A stretch of DNA of 5,338 bases, from contig CAUWNG010000107.1 in NCBI GenBank assembly GCA_963560005.1, forward strand, positions 1-5,338, given 5' to 3'. Made by a program: the position numbers and the translations under genes. The notes beneath the pieces are model-generated. The model saw nothing but the letters and a program-made list of their open reading frames with translations, had not been told where the DNA came from and made no database searches. Each line of letters begins with the position of its first letter. Within the stretch, counting starts at the first letter, position 1. Of the stretch, positions 1-5,276 are shown in pieces. This DNA comes from CAG-273 sp963560005 (GTDB lineage: Bacteria; Bacillota; Clostridia; TANB77; CAG-508).

Positions 1-63
1 TTTAATTAAATCTTTGTCCTTAAAATCTATAAGTTTTTTTAAATAAACATCTCTTTGTATCAT
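1..63 (-). CDS. AAA-type ATPase (ATP-binding/DUF4143 group), N-terminal fragment
   Basis: Only the first 21 codons lie in the window, and the gene runs off the left edge. They begin MIQRDVYLKKLIDFKD and end KDLIK. In the ATP-binding/DUF4143 ATPase group, a segment of this kind comes directly before the Walker A loop (typically VITGIRRxGKS), which would lie just outside the window. These proteins are cytoplasmic AAA+ ATPases with a C-terminal nuclease-like DUF4143 domain, occur in several copies per genome, and have no well-defined role. The start is well supported: ATG at 63-61 is preceded by GAGGTG at 75-70 with 6 nt spacing, and a consensus promoter lies upstream. The family call rests on recognising the short N-terminal pattern only; the ATPase motifs themselves are not visible. 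Confidence 0.6.
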   Translation of the reverse strand, partial: MIQRDVYLKKLIDFKDKDLIK

Positions 64-81
64 AGTTTTCACCTCATATAT

Positions 82-110
82 ATTATACTACAATATCAAC
101 TTTACTTCAA
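82..110 (-). promoter_or_regulatory. Sigma-A-type promoter of the partial ATPase gene
   Basis: On the minus strand, TTGAAG (110-105) is followed after exactly 17 bp by a perfect TATAAT (87-82). The ribosome binding site and ATG follow about 20 nt downstream. The -35 box matches four of six consensus bases. The -35 box directly touches the inverted repeat at 111-140. Confidence 0.7.
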
Positions 111-140
111 CAAGTCTTGGAAATATTTTTCCAAGACTTG
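111..140. repeat. Perfect 13-bp inverted repeat next to the ATPase -35 box
   Basis: The arms CAAGTCTTGGAAA (111-123) and TTTCCAAGACTTG (128-140) are exact reverse complements separated by TATT. On the minus strand the repeat is followed by TTGAAGTAAAG, with no U-tract, so it does not look like an intrinsic terminator for the upstream transporter. On the plus strand it is followed only by TATTTATAT, a weak tail. Because it ends exactly where the -35 box of the leftward promoter begins, an operator for a dimeric regulator is a reasonable reading. A weak rightward terminator is the alternative. Confidence 0.6.
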
Positions 141-409
141 TATTTATATCATTGTATTGGAATTGATGTTTATAAATATTATATGTAAGAAAAAATAATT
201 TATACTGCAACAGTATTTTCTTTTAATTTATTCAGCTTTTTCAGGTTCTTTTATTTTGCACTTTTCTCCCCTAATACTTGAAAATTATAATATTTCATTA
301 GGTACAAGCAATTTAGTATTATTTATAATAATTCATCTGCATTAACAATTGAATAAAAAAGGTTATTGTAACATTCCATAAATATTTTTTTCATCTTCTG
401 TTTTCATTA
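141..409. other. Gene-poor AT-rich stretch between the transporter and the ATPase gene
   Basis: No open frame of normal size with a ribosome binding site is present on either strand. The minus strand holds a 14-codon ORF starting 2 nt after the transporter stop (ATG 407-405, TAA 365-363, peptide MKTEDEKNIYGMLQ) with no Shine-Dalgarno sequence, and further short open pieces around 185-290. A small 6-bp hairpin, ATACTG-CAA-CAGTAT (202-216), is followed on the minus strand by AAATTATTTTTT and could be a weak terminator for the transporter transcript. Nothing else is recognisable. Confidence 0.5.
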
Positions 410-1144
410 CTATATACTCATTGCTATCAACCCTACTAATATTCCTATTATATTTCCTAAAGCAGATAATCTTCCATTATATAATTTATTTGCCTCTGGT
501 ATAAGCTCTCCAGAAACAATATATATCATAGCTCCTGCAGCTAGTGACAAGCAAAGTGCAATTACTTCTTGTGATATTGTTCCTACTAATGCTCCAAAAA
601 AAGCACCTATTCCAGTTGTAATTCCAGATAATACTACTAAAAAAATTATCTTACTACTTTTCATACCTCCATTTTTCATCGGTACTGCCATAGATATTCC
701 TTCTGGTATATCATGTAGACAAATTGCAATTGCCAATGATAATCCTAATTTTATAGAGGCCTCAAATCCTGAACCTATTGCTAATCCTTCTGGAAAATTA
801 TGTATAGCCAATCCTAAACTTATCACTAAACCTGTTTTTAACATTGTACCTTTATCACTTATTTTTTTATTCCATTTTTTACTTACAAAAATATCACAAA
901 TTATCATTAAAAATATACCAATTATAATTCCTGCTATTCCTATTATTATACTTGATTTTTCTAATGCTTCTGGTATTAAATCAAAGCATACAATTGATAA
1001 CATTAACCCTGCTGCAAAAGAAAGAACAAAACTTAAAAATTTATTTGAATGTTTTTTAAATTTCACTCCGATAATTCCACCTATAGTAGTTCCAAAAGTA
1101 CCGAAAAATAATCCTATAAGTGTTGTCTTTAATATTTCGCTCAT
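410..1144 (-). CDS. ZIP-family divalent metal transporter
   Basis: The 244-residue product is an integral membrane protein of about eight hydrophobic segments, the usual size for bacterial ZIP (ZupT/GufA-like) carriers. These import Zn2+ and often other divalent cations into the cytoplasm. The family signatures are clear: HNFPEG at residues 115-120 and HDIPEG at 144-149, the paired metal-site motifs of transmembrane helices 4 and 5. FDLIPEA (54-60) and GELIPEA (212-218) show the internal symmetry of the fold. A short polar loop (about 88-103, with few histidines) separates helices 3 and 4. The start ATG at 1144 has AAGGAG at 1155-1150 with 5 nt spacing. The gene lies 61 bp downstream of the 59-residue membrane protein gene on the same strand and may be partly read through from it. 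A TATAAT at 1198-1193 has no good -35 partner. Metal specificity cannot be told from the sequence, and no metal-responsive operator is evident. Confidence 0.93.
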   Translation of the reverse strand: MSEILKTTLIGLFFGTFGTTIGGIIGVKFKKHSNKFLSFVLSFAAGLMLSIVCFDLIPEALEKSSIIIGIAGIIIGIFLMIICDIFVSKKWNKKISDKGTMLKTGLVISLGLAIHNFPEGLAIGSGFEASIKLGLSLAIAICLHDIPEGISMAVPMKNGGMKSSKIIFLVVLSGITTGIGAFFGALVGTISQEVIALCLSLAAGAMIYIVSGELIPEANKLYNGRLSALGNIIGILVGLIAMSI

Positions 1145-1205
1145 AAAAACTCCTTATAAATTTACTTTTATTTAAATTTATATGAACTTTTTATTATATA
1201 TATGC

Positions 1206-1385
1206 TTATTGTATGTTTATATCACGTTCAACTTCTAACTCATGCACTTTTTCAAGAGCATTTAAAAAATTATTTAAATTATCAGATGCAGCTTTTCTCA
1301 CGTTAAAATATGATATTGTTACTCCTATTAATGCTATAGTAAGTACTATAATAATAGCCAAAAAAATTTTACTCAATTTATTCAT
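1206..1385 (-). CDS. 59-residue single-pass membrane protein, function unknown
   Basis: The ATG at 1385-1383 is preceded by a near-perfect AAGGAGGT (1400-1393) with 7 nt spacing, which makes this short frame convincing. It ends at TAA 1208-1206. The product begins MNKLSKIF and has one hydrophobic segment (about residues 7-25). A polar, probably helical tail (about 30-57) follows, rich in Asn, Leu, Glu and Lys, as in a short membrane-tethered coiled helix. No known family is recognised. A TATAAT at 1420-1415 and the motif TGTAACTTTT at 1459-1450 lie upstream. The same motif occurs twice upstream of the neighbouring 193-residue membrane protein, which suggests joint control. An antisense rightward frame covers this region but has no ribosome binding site. 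Confidence 0.75.
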   Translation of the reverse strand: MNKLSKIFLAIIIVLTIALIGVTISYFNVRKAASDNLNNFLNALEKVHELEVERDINIQ

Positions 1386-1414
1386 TAAATATACCTCCTT
1401 TATCTTTTAATATA

Positions 1415-1459
1415 ATTATATTTATAACAAATTGCTATTATTTTTCCACAAAAGTTACA
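1415..1459 (-). promoter_or_regulatory. Probable promoter region of the 59-residue gene with TGTAACTTTT box
   Basis: On the minus strand, TGTAACTTTT (1459-1450) lies upstream of a perfect TATAAT (1420-1415), about 30 nt before the start codon. No recognisable -35 hexamer sits at the normal distance (the bases there read AAATAA). This would fit a promoter that depends on an activator bound at the box. One exact copy of the motif is present, and the adjoining 10 bp (GTGGAAAAAT) match it poorly. Confidence 0.4.
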
Positions 1460-1498
1460 TTTTAATTTATATATTTTATTTTATTTTGTATCTCTAAG

Positions 1499-2080
1499 TT
1501 ATTGTGGCTCTTTTACTTGTTCATCTGTTACATTATCAAATGTATAAGTATAATCTGTTACTACATCAAATTCGTTATTATTATTAGAAGAAATTTCGCT
1601 TATTTCTCTTATCACTAAACCTGTTTCTTTCTCAACCCATACTCTTATTTTATTGTGTTCAAATAGGTAACATTCTTTACCATTACATATTTCTGATGTT
1701 ATTTTTACACTTAATGCTCGTCCTATTGATGCTCCAATTAGAGTCTTATTATTAGGATCTAAATCTGTTTTAGGTATATATTTTTCATCTTTTATAATTT
1801 TTCCATCATTATTAATCATTTTAATATTATTTTCATCTTGATAAATGGTATATTTTATGTCTCCATAATAAACATTTACTATCATTTTACCATCCTTATA
1901 GTACTTTTCAGTCTTATGTACTTCATCAAAATTATAAGATGACTTAGACATATAATAATTATTAGATTTTATTTCTGTGCTATACCTTTGTAGAAGAATA
2001 TAATTTCTTGCATAATAAGCTATTAATATAATAAGTAATACCAAAATTAATATAATAATATATTTTAAATACTTTTTCAT
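1499..2080 (-). CDS. Membrane-anchored extracytoplasmic protein with LolA-like pattern
   Basis: This 193-residue protein has a short basic N-terminus (MKKYLKY), one strong hydrophobic segment (about residues 8-24) and a long polar domain. It is most likely an N-terminal anchor with the rest outside the cytoplasm. No lipobox cysteine is present. The domain alternates beta-strand-like segments. Its late part, RVWVEKETGLVIRE (146-159) followed by YTYTFDNVTDEQVKEP (177-192), resembles LolA/MucB-like lipid- or signal-sensing folds in Gram-positive anchored proteins; that is a pattern resemblance, not a proven family. Two cysteines, C132 and C137 (CNGKEC), could form a disulfide. The start ATG at 2080 has AAGGAGGG at 2095-2088 with 7 nt spacing. 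Two tandem TGTAACTTTT boxes lie over the promoter. The gene is divergent from the secreted-protein gene and upstream of the 59-residue membrane protein gene on the same strand. Function is unknown. Confidence 0.82.
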   Translation of the reverse strand: MKKYLKYIIILILVLLIILIAYYARNYILLQRYSTEIKSNNYYMSKSSYNFDEVHKTEKYYKDGKMIVNVYYGDIKYTIYQDENNIKMINNDGKIIKDEKYIPKTDLDPNNKTLIGASIGRALSVKITSEICNGKECYLFEHNKIRVWVEKETGLVIREISEISSNNNNEFDVVTDYTYTFDNVTDEQVKEPQ

Positions 2081-2100
2081 AATTTATCCCTCCTTTTTTT

Positions 2101-2150
2101 ATTATATCATTTAAAATTCATCTTCTAATCAAAAGTTACAAAAAGTTACA
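2101..2150 (-). promoter_or_regulatory. Promoter of the 193-residue gene with tandem TGTAACTTTT repeats
   Basis: On the minus strand, two exact copies of TGTAACTTTT lie head to tail (2150-2141 and 2140-2131). A perfect TATAAT (2106-2101) follows 24 bp later, and the ribosome binding site and start come after that. The -35 position (2129-2124) reads ATTAGA, a poor match. Direct repeats one helical turn apart, just upstream of a weak -35, are typical of sites for OmpR-type response regulators. The 10-bp period differs by one from the TGTWAH-N5-TGTWAH site of WalR. The regulator is not identified. Confidence 0.5.
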
Positions 2151-2165
2151 TTTTTCTATTTTTAT

Positions 2166-2184
2166 TGATATTTACGTGATATTT
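2166..2184 (+). repeat. TGATATTT direct repeat upstream of the secreted-protein promoter
   Basis: TGATATTT occurs at 2166-2173 and again at 2177-2184, an 11-bp period, with a one-mismatch copy TAATATTT at 2186-2193. The repeats end 15-25 bp upstream of the -35 box of the rightward promoter. In such AT-rich DNA this could be chance, but the spacing and position suit an activator site. Confidence 0.3.
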
Positions 2185-2208
2185 TTAATATTTAGTTTTA
2201 TTTACCGG

Positions 2209-2237
2209 TTGATTTATTTTTACTACTTTGATATAAT
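2209..2237 (+). promoter_or_regulatory. Sigma-A-type promoter of the secreted-protein gene
   Basis: TTGATT (2209-2214) and a perfect TATAAT (2232-2237) are separated by 17 bp. TGA directly before the -10 box adds an extended -10 element. Transcription would start near 2244 and give a 5' UTR of about 50 nt carrying the GTGGTGTGGTT element and the AGGAGGT ribosome binding site. Confidence 0.75.
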
Positions 2238-2261
2238 ATATTTGCAGTGCTTTACTGTTTA

Positions 2262-2272
2262 GTGGTGTGGTT
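2262..2272 (+). repeat. 5' UTR arm of an 11-bp inverted repeat flanking the secreted-protein gene
   Basis: GTGGTGTGGTT lies between the predicted transcription start and the ribosome binding site (AGGAGGT, 2283-2289). It is the exact reverse complement of AACCACACCAC at 2766-2776 in the 3' UTR, so the two ends of the mRNA could pair. The G-rich sequence stands out in this AT-rich DNA. Confidence 0.6.
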
Positions 2273-2295
2273 TTCATTTTATAGGAGGTCATCTT

Positions 2296-2754
2296 ATGAA
2301 AAAAAACAAATTATTTGTAGTATTGGGAGTTACCTTAATATTTGCTTTTGTTTTAGGTACTTCTTCGTTTGCTACTTCACCTCAATCTTCAAATTCGCAA
2401 ATCTTATCACAAGAATTGCGAGAAACACATGCTGGATATGCATGGCATCATCACGATGGAAATAATATTGAAGGCTCTTTCGAGTTTAGTGTTAAATCAA
2501 CATTGTTTCCAGCAAATGAGTGGACTGTAAAAACCAGTAATTTTCCGTCAGATGCTCTCATAAGAGTAGATTTATATGATCCTAATAATAGACATGTAAA
2601 TACATTCTCTGTAGAGATCTATGGTAACAAAGAAATTCGTAACCGGAAATTAATACCTGGTGCAATCAAAACTGGAAAATATAGAGTACATTATAATGTA
2701 TTCTACAATAATTTAGACAGTGCACCAGGTAATATTGAAGTTTGGGTTTATTAG
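2296..2754 (+). CDS. Small secreted protein, function unknown
   Basis: The 152-residue product has a classical Sec signal peptide: a basic start (MKKNK), a hydrophobic core (about 6-20) and a likely signal peptidase I site after SFA at residue 26. The mature part is about 126 residues, has no cysteine, no cell-wall anchor and no further membrane segment, so it should be released or loosely held outside the cell. It contains a WHHHDGNN stretch (50-57) that could bind metal. Alternating strands follow, including RVDLYDPNN (90-98) and GKYRVHYNVFYNN (117-129), suggesting a small beta-sandwich. No family is recognised. The ATG is preceded by AGGAGGT (2283-2289) with 6 nt spacing. The gene is monocistronic: own promoter, terminator at 2777-2801, leftward genes on both sides. 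Part of its coding sequence is less AT-rich than its neighbours (25 G/C in the 60 bases from 2401), which may hint at a separate origin. Confidence 0.85.
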   Translation: MKKNKLFVVLGVTLIFAFVLGTSSFATSPQSSNSQILSQELRETHAGYAWHHHDGNNIEGSFEFSVKSTLFPANEWTVKTSNFPSDALIRVDLYDPNNRHVNTFSVEIYGNKEIRNRKLIPGAIKTGKYRVHYNVFYNNLDSAPGNIEVWVY

Positions 2755-2765
2755 TTTTAATTTTT

Positions 2766-2776
2766 AACCACACCAC
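2766..2776 (+). repeat. 3' UTR arm of the 11-bp inverted repeat
   Basis: AACCACACCAC lies 12 nt after the secreted-protein stop codon and directly before the terminator stem. It is the exact reverse complement of the 5' UTR element at 2262-2272. Confidence 0.6.
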
Positions 2777-2801
2777 AAAAGGGACATTTATTGTCCCTTT
2801 T
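2777..2801 (+). terminator. Intrinsic terminator of the secreted-protein gene
   Basis: A perfect 10-bp stem, AAAAGGGACA (2777-2786) with TGTCCCTTTT (2792-2801), closes a 5-nt loop and is followed by a U-rich tail (TCTTTAT). It lies between two convergent genes. On the minus strand it begins 8 bp after the amidohydrolase stop and ends in four Ts, so it may also serve that gene, less efficiently. Confidence 0.85.
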
Positions 2802-2808
2802 CTTTATA

Positions 2809-4377
2809 CTATTTATATTTTTTATACAATACTTCTCCATTTTTCATTGTTTCTAATATTTTTATGTTTTTTATTTCTTTCTTATCTACTTTTAATGGAT
2901 TTTTATCTATTATAATTAAATCTGCTTTTTTACCTTCTTTAATAGTACCCTTCTCATTTTCTTCAAAATATTGATATGCAGCATTTATTGTAACTGCTTT
3001 TATTGCATTTAATACATCTATTCTTTCTTCTTCTCCTAAAATCCTGTCATTTCTTGTTTTTCTTTCTGTAGCACACATTATAGTTTCAAACATGTTTGGA
3101 TTTATTATTGGTGAATCTTGATGAAAAGTAAAAAGTATATTTTTATCTAATGTAGATTTAGCTGGTGATATTTTTCTTGCTCTTTCTAATCCAAAATTTT
3201 CTATATGAATGTCACCCCAATAGTATGTATGTGCAATAAAATAAGATGGTATCAAACCCAATTCTTTTACTTTATCTAATTGGTCTATTCCAATTAATTG
3301 AGCATGTATTATTACTGGTCTTATTCTTTTTACATCTTTTCCTATCTTTTCTATTGTTTCTATATATTGCTCTGCAGCCATGTCTCCATTACAATGTGCT
3401 AATATTTGTAAATCATCATCCATTGCCATTTTTATTGCTTCATAAACACTTTTATCATCCATAGTAGAATATCCACAATAGTCCTTATTATCAATATAAG
3501 GTGTTCTCATCCATGCTGTTCTTCCTTGTGGGGATCCATCTAAAAATATTTTAAATCCTCCTATTTTTAAATTGTTTTTATATTTCTTTACATGATTATT
3601 AAAAACTTTTAAAATCTCTTCTTTATCATCTATTCCTATATAAGCTATTAAATCTAAATCTATTACTTTTTTATCTACTAAATAATTATAAATTGGTATT
3701 AATTCTTTAGACATCATTCCTTCTTGAAAAGTAGTTATTCCATAAGATAAATATTTTTCTTGTGCTAACTTATAGCCATTAATTAAATCTGTTATATTTG
3801 GCATTCCTATTTTCTTTACATATTTTACATAGTCATTTTCTTCCATAATTCCAGTACTATATTCTATTTTTCCACCAATAGAACTTTGTGTATTTTCATT
3901 AACTCCTAATAGTTCTAATGCTTTTTCATTAAAAACACCAATGTGCCCACTTACATGTTGTAATATTATTGGATAATCTTTAAATTCATTATCTAGTAAC
4001 TCTTTAGTTGGATGTTTTTTCTCTATTAAATAATTGTTGTCATATCCATTAGCTCTAATCCAATCTCCTTTTTGTGTATTATTTTTATTTATATAATTTC
4101 TTATTTCATCTTTTATATCATTAAAATTTGTGCATTTAGATAAATCAACTTGTAAAAAAGAATTTGCAACAGCAGAAAAATGGCTATGAGCATCTATAAA
4201 TGATGGCATTAAACACTTACCTTCTAAATTTATAATTTCTGTATTTGAATCTACTTCACTCATAATTTCTTCTTTGCTTCCACATTTTTTTATAATTCCA
4301 TCTTCTATACAAATAGCTTGTACATAATTGTTTTTTTCTAAAGTTATTATATCCCCATTATAAAAAATTTTTTTCAT
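2809..4377 (-). CDS. Metal-dependent amidohydrolase, YtcJ-like (Amidohydro_3)
   Basis: This 522-residue cytoplasmic enzyme belongs to the amidohydrolase superfamily, YtcJ-like branch, whose members hydrolyse amide or related C-N bonds. The true substrate is unknown. The N-terminal small beta-domain (MKKIFYNGDIITL) leads into GKCLMPSFIDAHSHF, which carries the metal ligands H64 and H66. The branch motif FKIFLDGSPQGRTAW (275-289) includes K276. Further likely ligands are H328 (LAHCNGDMAA), H358 (IIHAQ) and the catalytic aspartate D421 in HQDSP. The chain closes with GTIKEGKKADLIIID (477-491), the usual C-terminal return to the beta-domain. All key residues are present and the length is normal. 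I place the start at ATG 4377-4375, which has AGGAG at 4394-4390 (12 nt spacing). A TTG four codons upstream touches the Shine-Dalgarno and cannot be the start. The gene lies 71 bp downstream of prfA, with a terminator between them and no clear promoter of its own. Confidence 0.92.
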   Translation of the reverse strand: MKKIFYNGDIITLEKNNYVQAICIEDGIIKKCGSKEEIMSEVDSNTEIINLEGKCLMPSFIDAHSHFSAVANSFLQVDLSKCTNFNDIKDEIRNYINKNNTQKGDWIRANGYDNNYLIEKKHPTKELLDNEFKDYPIILQHVSGHIGVFNEKALELLGVNENTQSSIGGKIEYSTGIMEENDYVKYVKKIGMPNITDLINGYKLAQEKYLSYGITTFQEGMMSKELIPIYNYLVDKKVIDLDLIAYIGIDDKEEILKVFNNHVKKYKNNLKIGGFKIFLDGSPQGRTAWMRTPYIDNKDYCGYSTMDDKSVYEAIKMAMDDDLQILAHCNGDMAAEQYIETIEKIGKDVKRIRPVIIHAQLIGIDQLDKVKELGLIPSYFIAHTYYWGDIHIENFGLERARKISPAKSTLDKNILFTFHQDSPIINPNMFETIMCATERKTRNDRILGEEERIDVLNAIKAVTINAAYQYFEENEKGTIKEGKKADLIIIDKNPLKVDKKEIKNIKILETMKNGEVLYKKYK

Positions 4378-4421
4378 ATTTTTAATCAACTCCTATATAA
4401 ACTTATATTTTTTTATAAAAC

Positions 4422-4450
4422 AAAAAGCGGTAATCACATTACCACTTTTT
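4422..4450 (-). terminator. Intrinsic terminator of prfA, overlapping its stop codon
   Basis: On the minus strand, AAAAAGTGGTAAT (4450-4438) and ATTACCGCTTTTT (4434-4422) form a 13-bp stem with one U-G wobble and a 3-nt loop. The right arm ends in a U-tract and is followed by GTTTT. The TAA stop of prfA (4451-4449) runs into the stem. On the plus strand the same position would be a C-A mismatch, so the hairpin is built for leftward transcription. Confidence 0.8.
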
Positions 4451-5276
4451 ATTCTTCACCTTTAAGTCTTTCTGCCCTATCTGCTGTTATTAAGTTGTCT
4501 ATCATTTCATCTAAATTTCCATTAAGAAAGTCTTCCATTTGATAAATAGAAAATCCAATTCTATGATCTGTTATACGTCCTTGTGGATAATTATATGTTC
4601 TTATTTTTTCACTTCTATCTCCATGCCCAACTTGACTTTTTCTTTCTTGTGCTAATTCTTTATCTCTTTTTTCTCTTTCTTTTTCATAAATTTTTGATCT
4701 AAGCATTTTCATTGCATATTCTCTATTTTGTAATTGAGATCTTTCAGTTTGACATTCTGCAACTGTTCCTGTTGGCTCATGTATTAATCTAACTGCTGAA
4801 GATGTTTTATTAACATGCTGTCCCCCAGCACCTGAAGCTCTATAAACTTCCATTTTTATATCTGCTGGGTTCAATTCTATTTCTACATCCTCAACTTCTG
4901 GAAGAACTGCTACTGTAGCTGTTGAAGTATGTATTCTTCCACTACTTTCTGTATCTGGAACTCTTTGAACTCTATGCACTCCACTTTCAAACTTTAATCT
5001 ACTATATGCACCTTTTCCTGTAAGCATGAATGTTACTTCTTTATATCCACCTAATCCTGTTTCATTTTCATTTAATATATCTAATTTCCAATGTTTTCTT
5101 TCTGCATACATTGAATACATTCTATATAAAGTAGCTGCAAAAAGCGCTGCTTCGTCTCCACCTGCTCCTGCTCTAATTTCACAAATAATATTTTTATCAT
5201 CATCAGGGTCTTTTGGAATTAATAATATTTTTAATTCTTCTTCCAACCTAGGTAACTTTTCTTTTGCTTCTAGCAT
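4449..5276 (-). CDS. prfA: Peptide chain release factor 1 (RF-1), 5'-truncated open frame
   Basis: RF-1 reads UAA and UAG in the ribosomal A site and triggers release of the finished protein. The open frame gives 275 residues from the first available ATG, against about 355-360 for the family; most of the N-terminal helical domain is missing. The remainder is fully conserved. RAGAGGDEAALFAA lies at 35-48. The stop-reading tripeptide PDT at 107-109 (RVQRVPDTES) fits the RF-1 PxT rule and excludes RF-2 (SPF). The catalytic GGQ at 151-153 sits in GAGGQHVNKTSSA. RTYNYPQGRITDHRI (226-240) follows. The ATG at 5276 has no ribosome binding site and lies inside an RF-1-like helix, so it is not a natural start. 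The real gene continues upstream through an in-frame TAA at 5312-5310. The three TAG-ended genes in this window imply that the cell needs a working RF-1. Confidence 0.93.
   Translation of the reverse strand: MLEAKEKLPRLEEELKILLIPKDPDDDKNIICEIRAGAGGDEAALFAATLYRMYSMYAERKHWKLDILNENETGLGGYKEVTFMLTGKGAYSRLKFESGVHRVQRVPDTESSGRIHTSTATVAVLPEVEDVEIELNPADIKMEVYRASGAGGQHVNKTSSAVRLIHEPTGTVAECQTERSQLQNREYAMKMLRSKIYEKEREKRDKELAQERKSQVGHGDRSEKIRTYNYPQGRITDHRIGFSIYQMEDFLNGNLDEMIDNLITADRAERLKGEE

Noticed and set aside
361..380. Terminator for the ZIP transporter at GGTTATTGTAAC
   Set aside because: Only a 4-bp stem (GTTA-CAA-TAAC) is possible before the T-run, too weak to call.
1213..1410. Rightward 65-residue frame
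   Set aside because: It is antisense to the 59-residue gene, has no ribosome binding site and gives a low-complexity product.
2247..2465. Rightward 72-residue frame overlapping the secreted-protein gene
   Set aside because: It starts near the predicted transcription start without a ribosome binding site. The other frame has a clear signal peptide and an AGGAGGT site.
2262..2776. Insertion sequence or transposon bounded by the 11-bp inverted repeats
   Set aside because: There is no transposase, no visible target duplication, and the arms lie within the UTRs of one gene with its own promoter and terminator. A non-autonomous cassette is not fully excluded.
3246..3464. Rightward frame inside the amidohydrolase gene
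   Set aside because: Antisense shadow rich in Leu and Phe; no ribosome binding site.
4378..4389. TTG start four codons upstream for the amidohydrolase
   Set aside because: The TTG directly touches the AGGAG Shine-Dalgarno, leaving no spacing. The ATG at 4377 gives the usual family N-terminus MKKIFYNG.
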